From contig JADGBZ010000005.1 of the NCBI GenBank assembly GCA_015231175.1, forward strand, positions 28,890 to 92,889: a stretch of 64,000 nt of DNA, read 5' to 3'. The stretch is from Magnetococcales bacterium. GTDB lineage: Bacteria > Pseudomonadota > Magnetococcia > Magnetococcales > DC0425bin3. The notes under the pieces are model-generated. The model made no database searches and had not been told where the DNA came from. It saw only the letters and a program-made list of their open reading frames with translations. The stretch's first letter is position 1. Every line of letters starts with the position of its first letter. Shown here in pieces: positions 43,656-52,714 of this stretch. The position numbers and the translations under genes were made by a program.

Positions 43656-44660
43656 GTGTCCAGACACAAAAACACCTCAGACCAGATAAAAACCGATCGG
43701 ACCCTCGGGGAGATGCTCATCAAGGCGGGACAGATTTCCCAGGACCATGTCGAATGGGCCTTGGCGCATCAGGCCGGTCAGATCGAACCCGATCTTCTGG
43801 GGGAGATTCTGATCCGGGATGGGGTCATCTCTCAGCCCGAATTGATGGAGTTTCTGATCGCTAAATTTATCGAGGAGCGCAGGGAGTATGCGGCACAACC
43901 ACCCCCTCCCACGGCCATCCGCTTTGCCGGAGTGACGAAAACCCTCGACGGACGCAAGGTTTTGGATCGGGTCGATCTGGAGATACCCCAGGGCAAGATT
44001 ACGGCGATCATCGGGGTCAGCGGCGGGGGCAAGAGCGTCTCGCTCAAACACATGATCGGCCTGATGGCCCCGGATGCGGGACAGGTCTTTGTCGGCGATC
44101 AGGAGCTGGGAAGACTCTCCAGGAAGCAGTTGTTGGAGGTGCGGGAACGCTTCAGCATGTTGTTCCAGGGGAGTGCCCTGTTCGACTCCATGAGCGTTTT
44201 TGACAACGTCGCCTTTCCCCTGCGGGAAAAGACCCGTCATGGCGCCAAGTCTATCGCCAAAATGGTTCACAAGACCTTGTCCCAGGTCGGGTTGTCTGGC
44301 GTGGACGGCAAGTTTCCGGATGAGTTGAGCGGTGGCATGATGAAGCGGGTGGCACTGGCGCGCGCCCTGGTGACGCAACCGGAGGTCATCCTGCTGGACG
44401 AACCGACAGCTGGCCTGGATCCGATCATCGAAAACGCCATTCACCACCTGATCTGTGAAACATACATGCGAACACGGTACACCATGGTGATCATCAGCCA
44501 CGCCATTCCACAGATTTTCAACTGGTGCCACCATGTACTGGTGCTTCACGAGGGCAAGATTCTGGAATCCGGCCCCGCGATCGTCGTCATGGCGTCGCAA
44601 CATCCGGTCATCAAACAATTCATCAATGGGAGCCTGATCGGACCGATCAAGGTGATCTGA
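43656..44660 (+). CDS. mlaF: Mla ABC transporter ATPase with N-terminal MshEN-like extension
   Basis: 334 residues from a GTG start behind GAGAG. The ATPase starts near residue 85: AIRFAGVTKTLDGRKVLDRVDLEIPQG, Walker A GVSGGGKSVSLKHMIGLM, signature LSGGMMKRVALARAL, Walker B ILLDEPTAGLDP. Typical MlaF is about 270 residues. The extra N-terminal 80 residues contain TLGEMLIKAGQISQDHVEWALAHQ and then LLGEILIRDGVISQPELMEFLIAKF. This two-fold pattern resembles the MshEN/GspE N-terminal domain that binds c-di-GMP in some proteins; here the first R of the motif is replaced by T. A regulated lipid transporter is inferred; see finding. Confidence 0.9.
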   Translation: MSRHKNTSDQIKTDRTLGEMLIKAGQISQDHVEWALAHQAGQIEPDLLGEILIRDGVISQPELMEFLIAKFIEERREYAAQPPPPTAIRFAGVTKTLDGRKVLDRVDLEIPQGKITAIIGVSGGGKSVSLKHMIGLMAPDAGQVFVGDQELGRLSRKQLLEVRERFSMLFQGSALFDSMSVFDNVAFPLREKTRHGAKSIAKMVHKTLSQVGLSGVDGKFPDELSGGMMKRVALARALVTQPEVILLDEPTAGLDPIIENAIHHLICETYMRTRYTMVIISHAIPQIFNWCHHVLVLHEGKILESGPAIVVMASQHPVIKQFINGSLIGPIKVI

Positions 44661-44679
44661 ATCCCGGGGAAGGCAGTCG

Positions 44680-45135
44680 ATGACAACACAATCCGTCAAA
44701 TTGGAACTGGCAGTCGGCGTTTTTGTTCTGGTGGGCATCCTGGCCTTGGGGTGGCTCTCCATCAAGATGGCCCGCATGGAACTTGTCGGCGGAAATTTCA
44801 TGACCATTCATGCCCATTTTACCTCCATTTCCGGGCTCAGGAGCGGAGCCGCCGTGGAGATTTCCGGCGTCGAGGTGGGGCGGGTCATAGCGATCGACCT
44901 GGACGCAAAGCAGTTCGATGCCCTGGTCACCATGAAAATCCGCCGTGATGTGCCGGTGCAGGAAGATGCCATCGCTTCCGTCCGCACCAAGGGCCTCATT
45001 GGCGACCGATATGTCAAGATCACCCCGGGTGCCTCGGATACCGTGCTGAAATCCGGCGATCGCCTGGTCCAAACCGAGCCCGCCATCGACTTTGAGGAAC
45101 TGATCAGCCAGTTCATCCATGGCAGCGTGAAATAA
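44680..45135 (+). CDS. mlaD: Mla substrate-binding MCE protein
   Basis: 151 residues. One membrane helix at the N-terminus (LELAVGVFVLVGILALGWLSIKMA), then a single MCE domain: FTSISGLRSGAAVEISGVEVGRVIAIDLD, MKIRRDVPVQEDAIASVRTKGLIGDRYVKITPGASDTVLKSGDRLVQTEPAIDFEELISQFI. The length and single MCE domain match MlaD, which forms a hexamer on MlaE facing the periplasm. It follows mlaF by 20 bases with a ribosome site (GGAAGG). Confidence 0.96.
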   Translation: MTTQSVKLELAVGVFVLVGILALGWLSIKMARMELVGGNFMTIHAHFTSISGLRSGAAVEISGVEVGRVIAIDLDAKQFDALVTMKIRRDVPVQEDAIASVRTKGLIGDRYVKITPGASDTVLKSGDRLVQTEPAIDFEELISQFIHGSVK

Positions 45136-45160
45136 TGGCTTCCGTTCAGAGGTGACATCC

Positions 45161-45790
45161 ATGTCCAGATACCGCTTTATCTCTCCTCTCACGTCGTTTT
45201 TGTTTTGTGCTTTCCTCTTTCTGCCCTGGACCGCACAGGCAGAGGCCACCGCGACCGTGGGCGCCATGGCGTCGTTGCAAAAAGCCATCGAACAGGTCAT
45301 CGAGCTTCTCAAGGATCCACAATATGCCGCCCCCGAGAAACACGCGGCGCGGCGCGAGTCCCTCAAGAAGATTATTTACCACGAGTTCAATTTTCACCTT
45401 ATGGCCCGTGGAGCCGTCGGTCCTCGTTGGCGGGAGTACACCCCGCAACAGCAGGAGCGCTTCAGTGAACTTTTCAGGAAGGTTCTTGAGGATACCTATC
45501 TGGCCAAGATTGAGGGGTATCAGGGGGAGAAGGTTGCTTTTATCAAGGAGGTCGCCGAGAGTCCAACCATGACTCGGGTGGAAAGCCATGTGCATGCCAA
45601 GGGTCAGGAGTATGCCATGCAGTATCGATTGACAAAGTCCATGGAAGGGCATTGGCAGGTTTTCGATGTCATCATCGAGGGGGTCAGCCTGGTCAACAAT
45701 TACCGTTCCCAGTTTCAGGCGATCCTGGGCAAGGAGGGGCCTGCCGGTTTACTGTCCCAGATGGAGACCAAATTCGGTTCCAAGCCATGA
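45161..45790 (+). CDS. mlaC: Mla periplasmic phospholipid shuttle MlaC
   Basis: About 209 residues from ATG 45161, with AGAGGTGA upstream; a GTG 9 bases earlier is in frame but lies in the ribosome site. Signal peptide FISPLTSFLFCAFLFLPWTAQA, then the MlaC fold: LQKAIEQVIELLKDP, IIYHEFNFHLMARGAVGPRWREYTPQQQERFSELFRKVLEDTYLAKIEGYQGEKV and the C-terminal WQVFDVIIEGVSLVNNYRSQFQAIL. It carries lipids between MlaA and MlaD. The stop overlaps pyrF (ATGA). Confidence 0.95.
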   Translation: MSRYRFISPLTSFLFCAFLFLPWTAQAEATATVGAMASLQKAIEQVIELLKDPQYAAPEKHAARRESLKKIIYHEFNFHLMARGAVGPRWREYTPQQQERFSELFRKVLEDTYLAKIEGYQGEKVAFIKEVAESPTMTRVESHVHAKGQEYAMQYRLTKSMEGHWQVFDVIIEGVSLVNNYRSQFQAILGKEGPAGLLSQMETKFGSKP

Positions 45791-46728
45791 TCGATCATTT
45801 TGCCGATCGAATTTTGACCAGGGCGCACGCCACCTCGCCTCTGGTGGTGGGGATCGACCCTGATTTCGATCAGATGCCGATGGTTTTGCGCCCGGTCGAT
45901 ACCACGCCGGATTCGGTCCGTTCCGCCTTGACAACCTTCTGTCGGCTGGTTCTGGAGGCTTCCGCCGCGATGGTTTGCGGGGTCAAGTTTCAGTCCGCCT
46001 TTTTCGAGCAGTTTGGTACGGTTGGCCTGGGCGCCCTGGCTGAGGTGATGGCTCTGGCCCGGGCGATGCAGCTTCCCATCATCCTGGATGTCAAGCGGGG
46101 TGATATCGGTTCGACTTCGTTGGCTTATGCACGGGGTTATTTGACTGGTGGTGGTTCCCTGGGCGGGGGCCGGGTGGGAGGTTCCGATCTGGAAGCGGAC
46201 TGCATTACGGTCAACCCTTTCATGGGGGAAGATGCGGTCGAGCCCTTCCTGCGGCTGGCTGCCGAAAATGGCAAGGGGGTGTTGTTTTTGGTCAAGACTT
46301 CCAATCCTGGTTCCGGCCTTTTCATGGGGGCGAAGACAAGCCGGACCGAAACGGTTTCAGACCGCATCGCCTGTCTCGTCAACGATTGGGCCGGGAAGAG
46401 CGTGGGCAAAAGTGGTTATGGGCTGGCCGGCGGTGTGGTGGGCGCGACCTTTCCCGAAGAGGCAGGTCGCCTGCGTGGATTGATGCCCCGAGCGATCATC
46501 CTGGTTCCCGGCGTGGGGTTTCAGGGCGGTGGCATCGAAACGCTCCGCGCCTTTTTTGATGCGGATAGAAGTGGTGCTTTGGTTCCCATGTCCCGCTCCC
46601 TGACCTACCCGGAACATGCCGGCACCACCCACGACACGTTTCAAAAGGCCGTTCATGAGGCGACCCAACGCTATGTGACCCTCTTTCGGGAGCGGTTGTG
46701 CGGTGTGCCGCCGGCGGTGGGATTCTGA
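45787..46728 (+). CDS. pyrF: Orotidine-5'-phosphate decarboxylase, type II
   Basis: 313 residues from ATG 45787, overlapping mlaC by 4 bases. The type II pattern (about 270-310 residues) is seen: VVGIDPDFDQMP, FCRLVLEASAAMVCGVKFQSAFFEQ, ILDVKRGDIGSTSLAYARGYL (catalytic D-x-K-x-x-D), TVNPFMGEDAVEPFL, FLVKTSNPGSG, and LVPGVGFQGGGIE. It makes UMP in the last step of pyrimidine synthesis. Its position at the end of the Mla operon is not functionally explained; the overlap means its level follows that of MlaC. Confidence 0.94.
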   Translation: MIDHFADRILTRAHATSPLVVGIDPDFDQMPMVLRPVDTTPDSVRSALTTFCRLVLEASAAMVCGVKFQSAFFEQFGTVGLGALAEVMALARAMQLPIILDVKRGDIGSTSLAYARGYLTGGGSLGGGRVGGSDLEADCITVNPFMGEDAVEPFLRLAAENGKGVLFLVKTSNPGSGLFMGAKTSRTETVSDRIACLVNDWAGKSVGKSGYGLAGGVVGATFPEEAGRLRGLMPRAIILVPGVGFQGGGIETLRAFFDADRSGALVPMSRSLTYPEHAGTTHDTFQKAVHEATQRYVTLFRERLCGVPPAVGF

Positions 46729-46746
46729 AAGCATTGACTGGGAAAT

Positions 46747-48167
46747 ATGACACCGAGAGAGCTGTTTGGACGTCTTGCTTTGGGTGAGGACAGCCGACAC
46801 CAGTTCAAGGTTGATGTCCGGAACGATATCTCCTTGGCGGCAGAGATGATGGCCTTTGCCAATTCGGGTGGGGGCGTTTTGATGATCGGCGTCGATGACC
46901 AAGGGGACGTTGTGGGTCTGACTCCAGAAAAGATCCGCCGCTTGAACCAGCTCATTGCCAATGCGGCATCGCAAGAGATCCGTCCGCCGCTGAATCCGGT
47001 GACGGAGAATATCCGACTCGATGCGGGTGTGGTGATGGTGGTGAACGTTGCTGACAGTATCGCCAAGCCCCACACCGATCTCCAAGGCGCGATCTGGGTC
47101 AGAAACGGCGCCGATAAGCGCCGCGTGACGGCCCGCGAAGAGATGCAGCGGCTTTTTCAATCATCATCCTTGGTCCATGCCGACGTGGTTCCCGTTGCTG
47201 GAACTTCGGAGGGTGATCTTGACACAAATTTGTTCCATGCTTATTGCCATAAACGCTACAAGGAAGAGGTGGATCGTCTGGATCTTCCATTGCCGAAACT
47301 CCTGGAAAACCTCAACCTGGCCCGGGAAAGTGCCCTCAATTTGGCCGGATTGCTCCTGTTTGGCCGGGATCCGCAACGCTGGCGTCCTCAGTTCATGATC
47401 AAGGGGATGACCTACCCCGGTCGGGAGATCGACCTGGATACCTACTGGCTCAACCGTGTTGATTTGATGTGCAGAAATGTTCCAATGCTCCGGGAACAGC
47501 TCAACCATGAAACGAGGTCCAGGGGGCTGGCTCCCTGGCTTTGTCCAGGGCAGCGCCCTGGTGGGGTTCGGGGCGAAGCCCTGACAAAGGCTTTCATTTC
47601 CAAGCTTTTCTTGAAAGAGTGCGGAATAGGCACGAAAAGTGAGCACTTCAAATCAAGTCGGTTGGTCCACTACATGGATTGTGAGGATCTGTTTGGGCCT
47701 TTTCCAGATCTGTTTCGCCGTGCTTTGGCTTTTGTCTTGCGCAATGTGCGTCATGTTCAGGGTGCCAGGGGATCAACTCGAAAGGGCGTCCTGAAATACC
47801 GCGTATCGTTTTGGAGGAGATTCTGGTCAACGCTCTTGTGCATCGGGATTATTTCATTTCAGCGCCCATCCGGATCTTTGTTTTTTCTGACCGGGTGGAG
47901 GTGATCAGCCCGGGACATTTGCCCAACCATTTGCGGATTGAACACATTCGGCACGGTGTCACCAATCTGCGCAATCCGGTTCTCGCATCCCATGCCAGTC
48001 ACGTGTTGCCCTATCAGGGGATAGGCACCGGCATCATGCGCGCCTTGCGGGCGCATCCTGACATGCTTTTCACGGAAGACCGTGACAGAAACCAGTTTAA
48101 AGTCAGCATGGGACGTCCCTCTTTTCGGGAGTCGGCTCCGTTTTCGGGTGCTGCGGCGGGAGAATAA
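46747..48167 (+). pseudogene. AlbA_2/RecG-like transcriptional-regulator or helicase-related gene, broken
   Basis: Two parts of one protein are out of frame. The first, 46747 to about 47780, has an AlbA_2-type domain (AEMMAFANSGGGVLMIGVDDQGDVVG, then AIWVRNGADKRRVTAREEMQRLF). Near 47486-47633 an in-frame repeat copy interrupts the family pattern, which resumes as YMDCEDLFGPFPDLFRRALAFVLRNVRHVQG. The second part, from about 47770 in another frame, continues PEIPRIVLEEILVNALVHRDYFISAPIRIFVFSDRVEVISPGHLPNHL to the stop at 48167. Around 47770 the sequence reads GGATCAACTCG where GGATTCAACTCG would restore FNSKGRPEIP, so one T appears lost. The N-terminal start is 18 bases after pyrF. Confidence 0.8.
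47486..47633 (+). repeat. MITE-like repeat, copy 5, inside a gene
   Basis: The core from about 47516 (AGGTCCAGGGGGCTGGCTCC) through GGGGTTCGGGGCGAAGCCC and the right end (TTGAAAGAGTGCGGAATAGGCAC, against TTGAAAGGGTACTGAATAGTTAC in copy 2) match the family. The left end is poorly conserved; its position is set by the family length. There is no stop codon in the host frame, so it adds about 49 codons rich in Pro, Gly and Arg. Confidence 0.75.
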
Positions 48168-48316
48168 AAAAATTTTATCGAAATTATCTTTGAACAAATA
48201 AAATTTTGTCGTCATGGTGTCTTGACAGGGTGGGGGGCAAGGATGCACCATAGGCCGGCGAGTTTAGAAGATGGCGATTTTCTAATATTCAGCCGTTACA
48301 CTGGATTACGAGAGAT

Positions 48317-48922
48317 TTGAAAGTCATCCTGGCCACGCGGAACCGGAAAAAGGTAGAGGAGTTCCAGCGGGTGCTGGAAGGCGCTTCCGTTGAGTTGCTG
48401 GATCTTAGGCAGTACCCTCGGGCGCCGGAGGTGGTGGAGGATGGGGCGACGTTCACGGAGAACGCCGTCAAGAAGGCGCTTCAGATAGCACGGTTTACCG
48501 GCCTCTCCGCACTGGCGGATGATTCGGGGCTGGAGGTGGATGCCCTGGGAAAGCGACCGGGAGTCCACTCCGCCCGCTACGCGGGGCCGGATGCCACGGA
48601 CCGGCAAAACCTTGAAAAATTGTTGTTGGAGTTGCGGGAATGCCCTGCATCGGTACGCACGGCCCGTTTCGTGTGCGTTTTGGCGCTGGCGGACCCTTTC
48701 GGTCGCACCCGTCTTTTTGAGGGGCGCGTGGAGGGTCGGATTGCGCTGGAGCCACAGGGAAGGAACGGATTCGGCTACGATCCGGTGTTTGTTCCAGAGG
48801 GTGAAGAGAGAACCTTTGCCTGCATGTTGCCGGAAGAGAAGGATGCTATGAGCCATCGGGGACGCGCCATCGCCTCTCTGGTTGTGGCGCTGCACGATCA
48901 TAACGGGTCGGTATTGGCCTGA
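48317..48922 (+). CDS. rdgB: XTP/dITP diphosphatase (RdgB/HAM1)
   Basis: 201 residues from a TTG at 48317, which gives the canonical start KVILATRNRKKVEEFQRVL. Further motifs are ADDSGLEVDALGKRPGVHSARYAG (catalytic and metal part), FEGRVEGRI, and GRNGFGYDPVFVPEGEERTFA, then SHRGRA. It removes deaminated purine nucleotides before they enter DNA. GAGAG lies in front of the start. It is followed by sat after 25 bases, so it may share a transcript with the sulfur genes; the upstream 150 bases are AT-rich. Confidence 0.93.
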   Translation: MKVILATRNRKKVEEFQRVLEGASVELLDLRQYPRAPEVVEDGATFTENAVKKALQIARFTGLSALADDSGLEVDALGKRPGVHSARYAGPDATDRQNLEKLLLELRECPASVRTARFVCVLALADPFGRTRLFEGRVEGRIALEPQGRNGFGYDPVFVPEGEERTFACMLPEEKDAMSHRGRAIASLVVALHDHNGSVLA

Positions 48923-48947
48923 TTCTTTTAGCTGAGGAGGAACATTC

Positions 48948-50165
48948 ATGTCCAGATTGGTACCCCCCCATGGCGGAGGTCCATTGAAGCCGTTGCTTTT
49001 AGAGGGCAATGCCCTGGCCGAGGGCAAGCGCAAGGCGGAAACCCTCAAACAGGTGCGCATGACATCCCGCGAGACTTGTGACCTGATCATGCTTGGCATC
49101 GGCGCCTTCACTCCCCTGGAAGGGTTCATGGGGAAAACGGATTGGCAGTCAGTCTGCGATACCACCCGGATGGCCAACGGTCTCTTCTGGCCGATTCCCA
49201 TCACCCTGTCGGTGAGTGAAGCTCAGGCCGATGACCTTGCCGTTGGCCAGGAGATTACCCTGGTGGACGACGAAACCAATGAAGTCATGGGCCTGATGCG
49301 CATCCAGGAGAAGTATGCCTATGACAAACAGCACGAGTGCCGGAGTGTGTTCCAGACCGATGACATGGAGCACCCGGGCGTGCAAAAGGTCATGAATCAG
49401 GGGGCGATCAATCTGGCCGGGCCGGTGCAAGTCCTCTCCGAAGGGGAGTTTCCTGCGAAATACCCCAGCATTTACAAAAGACCGGCTGAGACACGCGCCA
49501 TCTTCGAGCAGAAAAAGTGGAGCCGGGTGGCTGCCTTCCAAACCCGCAATCCCATGCATCGTTCCCACGAATATCTGGCCAAGATTGCCATTGAAACCTT
49601 GGATGGCGTTCTGATCCACCAGATTCTGGGCAAGCTGAAAGCGGGTGATATCCCGGCTGAGGTCCGCGCCGAGGCTATCGATCTGCTCGTGGAGAAATAT
49701 TTTGTTGCTGACACGGCCATCCAGGCAGGCTACCCTATGGAGATGCGTTACGCCGGTCCGAAAGAGGCTCTCCTGCACGCGGTCTTCCGGCAGAATTATG
49801 GGTGTTCGCACCTGATCGTGGGACGCGACCATGCCGGCGTTGGTGACTACTATGGCCCCTTCGATGCCCAATACATTTTCGATCAGGTGTCTGAAGAGGA
49901 GTTGCAGACCCGCCCCTTGAAGATCGATTGGACCTTCTACTGCTACAAGTGCCACGGCATGGCCTCCATGAAGACCTGCCCACATGGCAAGGACGACCGG
50001 CAGTTGCTCTCCGGAACCAAATTGCGCAAGATGCTTTCGGAGGGTGAGACTGTTCCCCCTGAGTTCAGCAGGCCTGAAGTACTCGAAGTTTTGCAGCGTT
50101 ATTATGCCTCCCTGAATGAGGGTGACAAAGTGGAAGTCAAACTCCACCGGGCGGCAACTGGCTAA
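48948..50165 (+). CDS. sat: Dissimilatory sulfate adenylyltransferase
   Basis: 405 residues; homo-oligomeric ATP sulfurylase. Motifs: [22 protein letters not shown] (QTRNPxHRxHE, nucleotide site), [19 protein letters not shown] (GRDHAGxG), and [34 protein letters not shown] with the cysteine pair of dissimilatory enzymes. In sulfur oxidation it runs toward ATP: APS plus pyrophosphate gives sulfate plus ATP. GAGGAGG precedes the start at ideal distance. aprB follows after 45 bases. Confidence 0.97.
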   Translation: MSRLVPPHGGGPLKPLLLEGNALAEGKRKAETLKQVRMTSRETCDLIMLGIGAFTPLEGFMGKTDWQSVCDTTRMANGLFWPIPITLSVSEAQADDLAVGQEITLVDDETNEVMGLMRIQEKYAYDKQHECRSVFQTDDMEHPGVQKVMNQGAINLAGPVQVLSEGEFPAKYPSIYKRPAETRAIFEQKKWSRVAAFQTRNPMHRSHEYLAKIAIETLDGVLIHQILGKLKAGDIPAEVRAEAIDLLVEKYFVADTAIQAGYPMEMRYAGPKEALLHAVFRQNYGCSHLIVGRDHAGVGDYYGPFDAQYIFDQVSEEELQTRPLKIDWTFYCYKCHGMASMKTCPHGKDDRQLLSGTKLRKMLSEGETVPPEFSRPEVLEVLQRYYASLNEGDKVEVKLHRAATG

Positions 50166-50210
50166 GGATCATTCATTCAAATCACAAACATCATTCGAGG
50201 AGGCGATGCA

Positions 50211-50636
50211 ATGCCAAGTTTCGTAAAGATGGAGAAGTGCGACGGCTGCAAGGGGCAGGACAAGACAGCCTGTATGTACATCTGCCCGAACAACCTGATG
50301 AAGTTGGACAAGGGCCGGATGAAGGCCTTCAACCAAGAGCCCGAGCAGTGCTGGGAGTGCTACTCCTGCGTGAAGATCTGCCCCCAACAGGCCATCGAAG
50401 TGCGTGCCTACGCGGATATCGTCCCCATGGGTGGCGCTGTGATCCCGCTGCGTGCTTCCGATTCCATCATCTGGTCCATTCAGTTCCGCAACGGCAACAC
50501 CAAGAAGTTCAAGTTCCCCATCCGGACCACGGCGGAAGGTTCCATCGACCCGTACAAAGGCAAGCCGGCTGCGGACATCTCCAAGCTGGACAAACCTGGG
50601 TTTTTCAACTTCACCGGACCCCTGCCGACCATCTGA
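50211..50636 (+). CDS. aprB: Adenylylsulfate reductase beta subunit
   Basis: 141 residues. Two 4Fe-4S clusters: MEKCDGCKGQDKTACMYICPNNLMKL and ECYSCVKICPQQAIEVRAY provide the cysteines. The C-terminal tail (from SIIWSIQFRNGNTKKFKFPIRTT) wraps around AprA. It passes electrons between AprA's FAD and a membrane partner; in sulfur oxidisers the enzyme forms APS from sulfite and AMP. GAGGAGG precedes the start. Position between sat and aprA is the usual order for an apr operon. Confidence 0.97.
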   Translation: MPSFVKMEKCDGCKGQDKTACMYICPNNLMKLDKGRMKAFNQEPEQCWECYSCVKICPQQAIEVRAYADIVPMGGAVIPLRASDSIIWSIQFRNGNTKKFKFPIRTTAEGSIDPYKGKPAADISKLDKPGFFNFTGPLPTI

Positions 50637-50690
50637 GGTCCAATCGGTCAGGTGTCTAGGGAACGACCATAATAAGAGGAGTGAAGCAGG

Positions 50691-52607
50691 ATGGGAACTT
50701 TCGGGAATCCGGATATCGTTGAAGTTGAAACAGACATTTTGATCATCGGTGGTGGTATGGGCGCCTGCGGCGCGGCCTACGAAGTCATGCGCTGGAAGCC
50801 GGATCATATCCGGGTTCGCCTTGTCGACAAGGCTGCCATGGAGCGCTCCGGCGCCGTGGCCATGGGTCTGTCGGCCATCAACACCTACCTTGGCGAGAAC
50901 AATCCCGCCGACTACGTGAAGATGGTCTCCAACGACCTGATGGGTATTGTGCGCGATGACCTGATTTTCGATGTGGGTCGTCACGTGGACAACTCGGTGC
51001 ATCTGTTTGAAGAGTGGGGCCTGCCCATTTGGAAACAGCCCGGTGATGAAGATAAAGCTTTGAAGGATGGCGGCAAGCCGGTTCGTTCCGGCAAATGGCA
51101 GATCATGATCAACGGCGAGTCCTACAAGACCATCGTCGCGGAAGCTGCCAAGAAGGTTCTGGGCATGGATAACATCCAGGAGCGCGTTTTCATCGTGAAA
51201 TTGCTGCTGGACTCCAAGGTTGAGAACCGGGTGGCCGGCGCCGTCGGCTTCTCCAATCGCGAAGACAAGATCTACGTCTACAGCGCCAATGCCATCCTCC
51301 TGGTGGCCGGTGGCGCCGTGAACGTGTTCCGTCCCCGGTCGGTTGGCGAAGGTTTGGGCCGTACCTGGTATCCGGTGTGGAATGCCGGTTCGACCTACGC
51401 CATGGCTGCCCAGGCCGGCGCCGAGTTGACCATGATGGAAAACCGGTTCGTCCCCGCCCGCTTCAAGGACGGCTACGGTCCGGTCGGCGCATGGTTCCTG
51501 CTGTTCAAAGCCAGAGCCACCAACGGCAAGGGCGAGAACTATCTTGAGATCAACAAGGCCATGCTGGATGACTACCCCCCCTACGGGAAGTCGCATGTTC
51601 CGGCTACCTGCCTGCGCAACCATCTGATGATGAAAGAGCAGAAAGAGGGTCGCGGTCCCATCCTGATGCGGACGGATACCGCCCTCCAGGCCCTGGCCAA
51701 ATCCTACGAGGAAGAGTTTGGTCCCAAGGAAGCCAAGAAGAAGATCAAGCACCTGGAAGCCGAAGCCTGGGAAGACTTCCTCGATATGTGTATCGGTCAG
51801 GCCGGGGTGTGGGCCGGTGAGAACATCGAACCGGAACTCAAACCCTCCGAGCTGATGCCCACCGAGCCGTACTTCCTCGGTTCCCACTCCGGCTGCTGCG
51901 GCATCTGGGTGAGCGGCCCCGAAGATCTCGCCCCCAAAGAGTGGTGCTGGGGCTACCGTTCCATGACCACGGTCAATGGTCTCTTCACCGCCGCTGACGG
52001 TGTGGGCGCCTCTGGCCACAAGTTCTCCTCCGGCTCCCATGCCGAAGGCCGTATCGCCATCAAAGGCGCTTTGAAGTGGGTTCTCGACCACAAGGATTAC
52101 AAGCCCTCCTTGAGCCGGTCGCCCAAGGATCTGGCCGAAGAGATCTACGCTCCGGTCCGGACCTATCTGACCCACAAGGATTATACCACCGCTGTGGATA
52201 TCAATCCCAACTACATCACCCCCAAGATGCTTCAGTTCCGCCTGCAGAAAATCATGGACGAGTACGTGGCCGGCGTCAGCACCGGTTATGTGACCAACGA
52301 AGCCATGATGAACATCGCTGTGTCCAAGATTCAGGAGTTGAAGAAGGACTCCGAAAAGATGATGGCCCGCGACCTGCACGAATTGATGCGCGCCTGGGAA
52401 AACTATCACCGTATCTACGCCGGCGAAGCCCATCTGCGCCACATGCTGTTCCGCAAAGAGACCCGCTACCCCGGCTTCTACTACAACATGGACTACAACT
52501 TCGTCGACGAAAAGAACTGGAAGTGCTTCGTCAACTCGAAGATCGATGTCAAGACGGGTGAGTGGACGGCCTTCAAGAGGGAGCACAAGGATCTCGTTCC
52601 CAAGTGA
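50691..52607 (+). CDS. aprA: Adenylylsulfate reductase alpha subunit
   Basis: 638 residues. FAD-binding start DILIIGGGMGACGAAYEVMRW; then ERSGAVAMGLSAINTYLG, RSGKWQIMINGESYK, and SHSGCCGIWVSGPEDLAPKEW, with TTVNGLFTAADGVGASGHKFSSGSHAEGR closing the FAD site. C-terminal region has RMALMR-type helices (LHELMRAWENYHRIYAGEAHLRHMLFRKETRYPGFYYN). It forms APS from sulfite in oxidisers. There is no aprM or qmoABC directly downstream; the gene ends with strong hairpins. The lineage (oxidising or reducing) needs a tree. Confidence 0.97.
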   Translation: MGTFGNPDIVEVETDILIIGGGMGACGAAYEVMRWKPDHIRVRLVDKAAMERSGAVAMGLSAINTYLGENNPADYVKMVSNDLMGIVRDDLIFDVGRHVDNSVHLFEEWGLPIWKQPGDEDKALKDGGKPVRSGKWQIMINGESYKTIVAEAAKKVLGMDNIQERVFIVKLLLDSKVENRVAGAVGFSNREDKIYVYSANAILLVAGGAVNVFRPRSVGEGLGRTWYPVWNAGSTYAMAAQAGAELTMMENRFVPARFKDGYGPVGAWFLLFKARATNGKGENYLEINKAMLDDYPPYGKSHVPATCLRNHLMMKEQKEGRGPILMRTDTALQALAKSYEEEFGPKEAKKKIKHLEAEAWEDFLDMCIGQAGVWAGENIEPELKPSELMPTEPYFLGSHSGCCGIWVSGPEDLAPKEWCWGYRSMTTVNGLFTAADGVGASGHKFSSGSHAEGRIAIKGALKWVLDHKDYKPSLSRSPKDLAEEIYAPVRTYLTHKDYTTAVDINPNYITPKMLQFRLQKIMDEYVAGVSTGYVTNEAMMNIAVSKIQELKKDSEKMMARDLHELMRAWENYHRIYAGEAHLRHMLFRKETRYPGFYYNMDYNFVDEKNWKCFVNSKIDVKTGEWTAFKREHKDLVPK

Positions 52608-52623
52608 GGACAGGTCGATTATG

Positions 52624-52652
52624 GTCGGGATGGCGGTGTGCGCCATCCCGAC
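52624..52652 (+). terminator. 12-bp perfect hairpin behind aprA
   Basis: GTCGGGATGGCG at 52624-52635 pairs with CGCCATCCCGAC at 52641-52652 around a 5-base loop. It lies 17 bases past the aprA stop. No T run follows, so it is more likely an mRNA 3' stabiliser than a terminator by itself. Confidence 0.75.
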
Positions 52653-52714
52653 TGCACTTTGGTCCGTATGCGATGGGAAGGGCTCTCTTTGCTCTTGCCC
52701 GTATGTGAGTCATG

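Noticed and set aside
48168..48316. A promoter at TTGACA 48222 in front of rdgB
   Set aside because: The -35 box is perfect but nothing close to TATAAT lies 16-18 bases downstream.
50169..52646. A very long open frame on the minus strand opposite aprB and aprA (825 codons)
   Set aside because: It is a shadow caused by the codon bias of aprA; the product is His/Gly/Val-rich and has no recognisable fold, while the plus strand holds clear AprBA.
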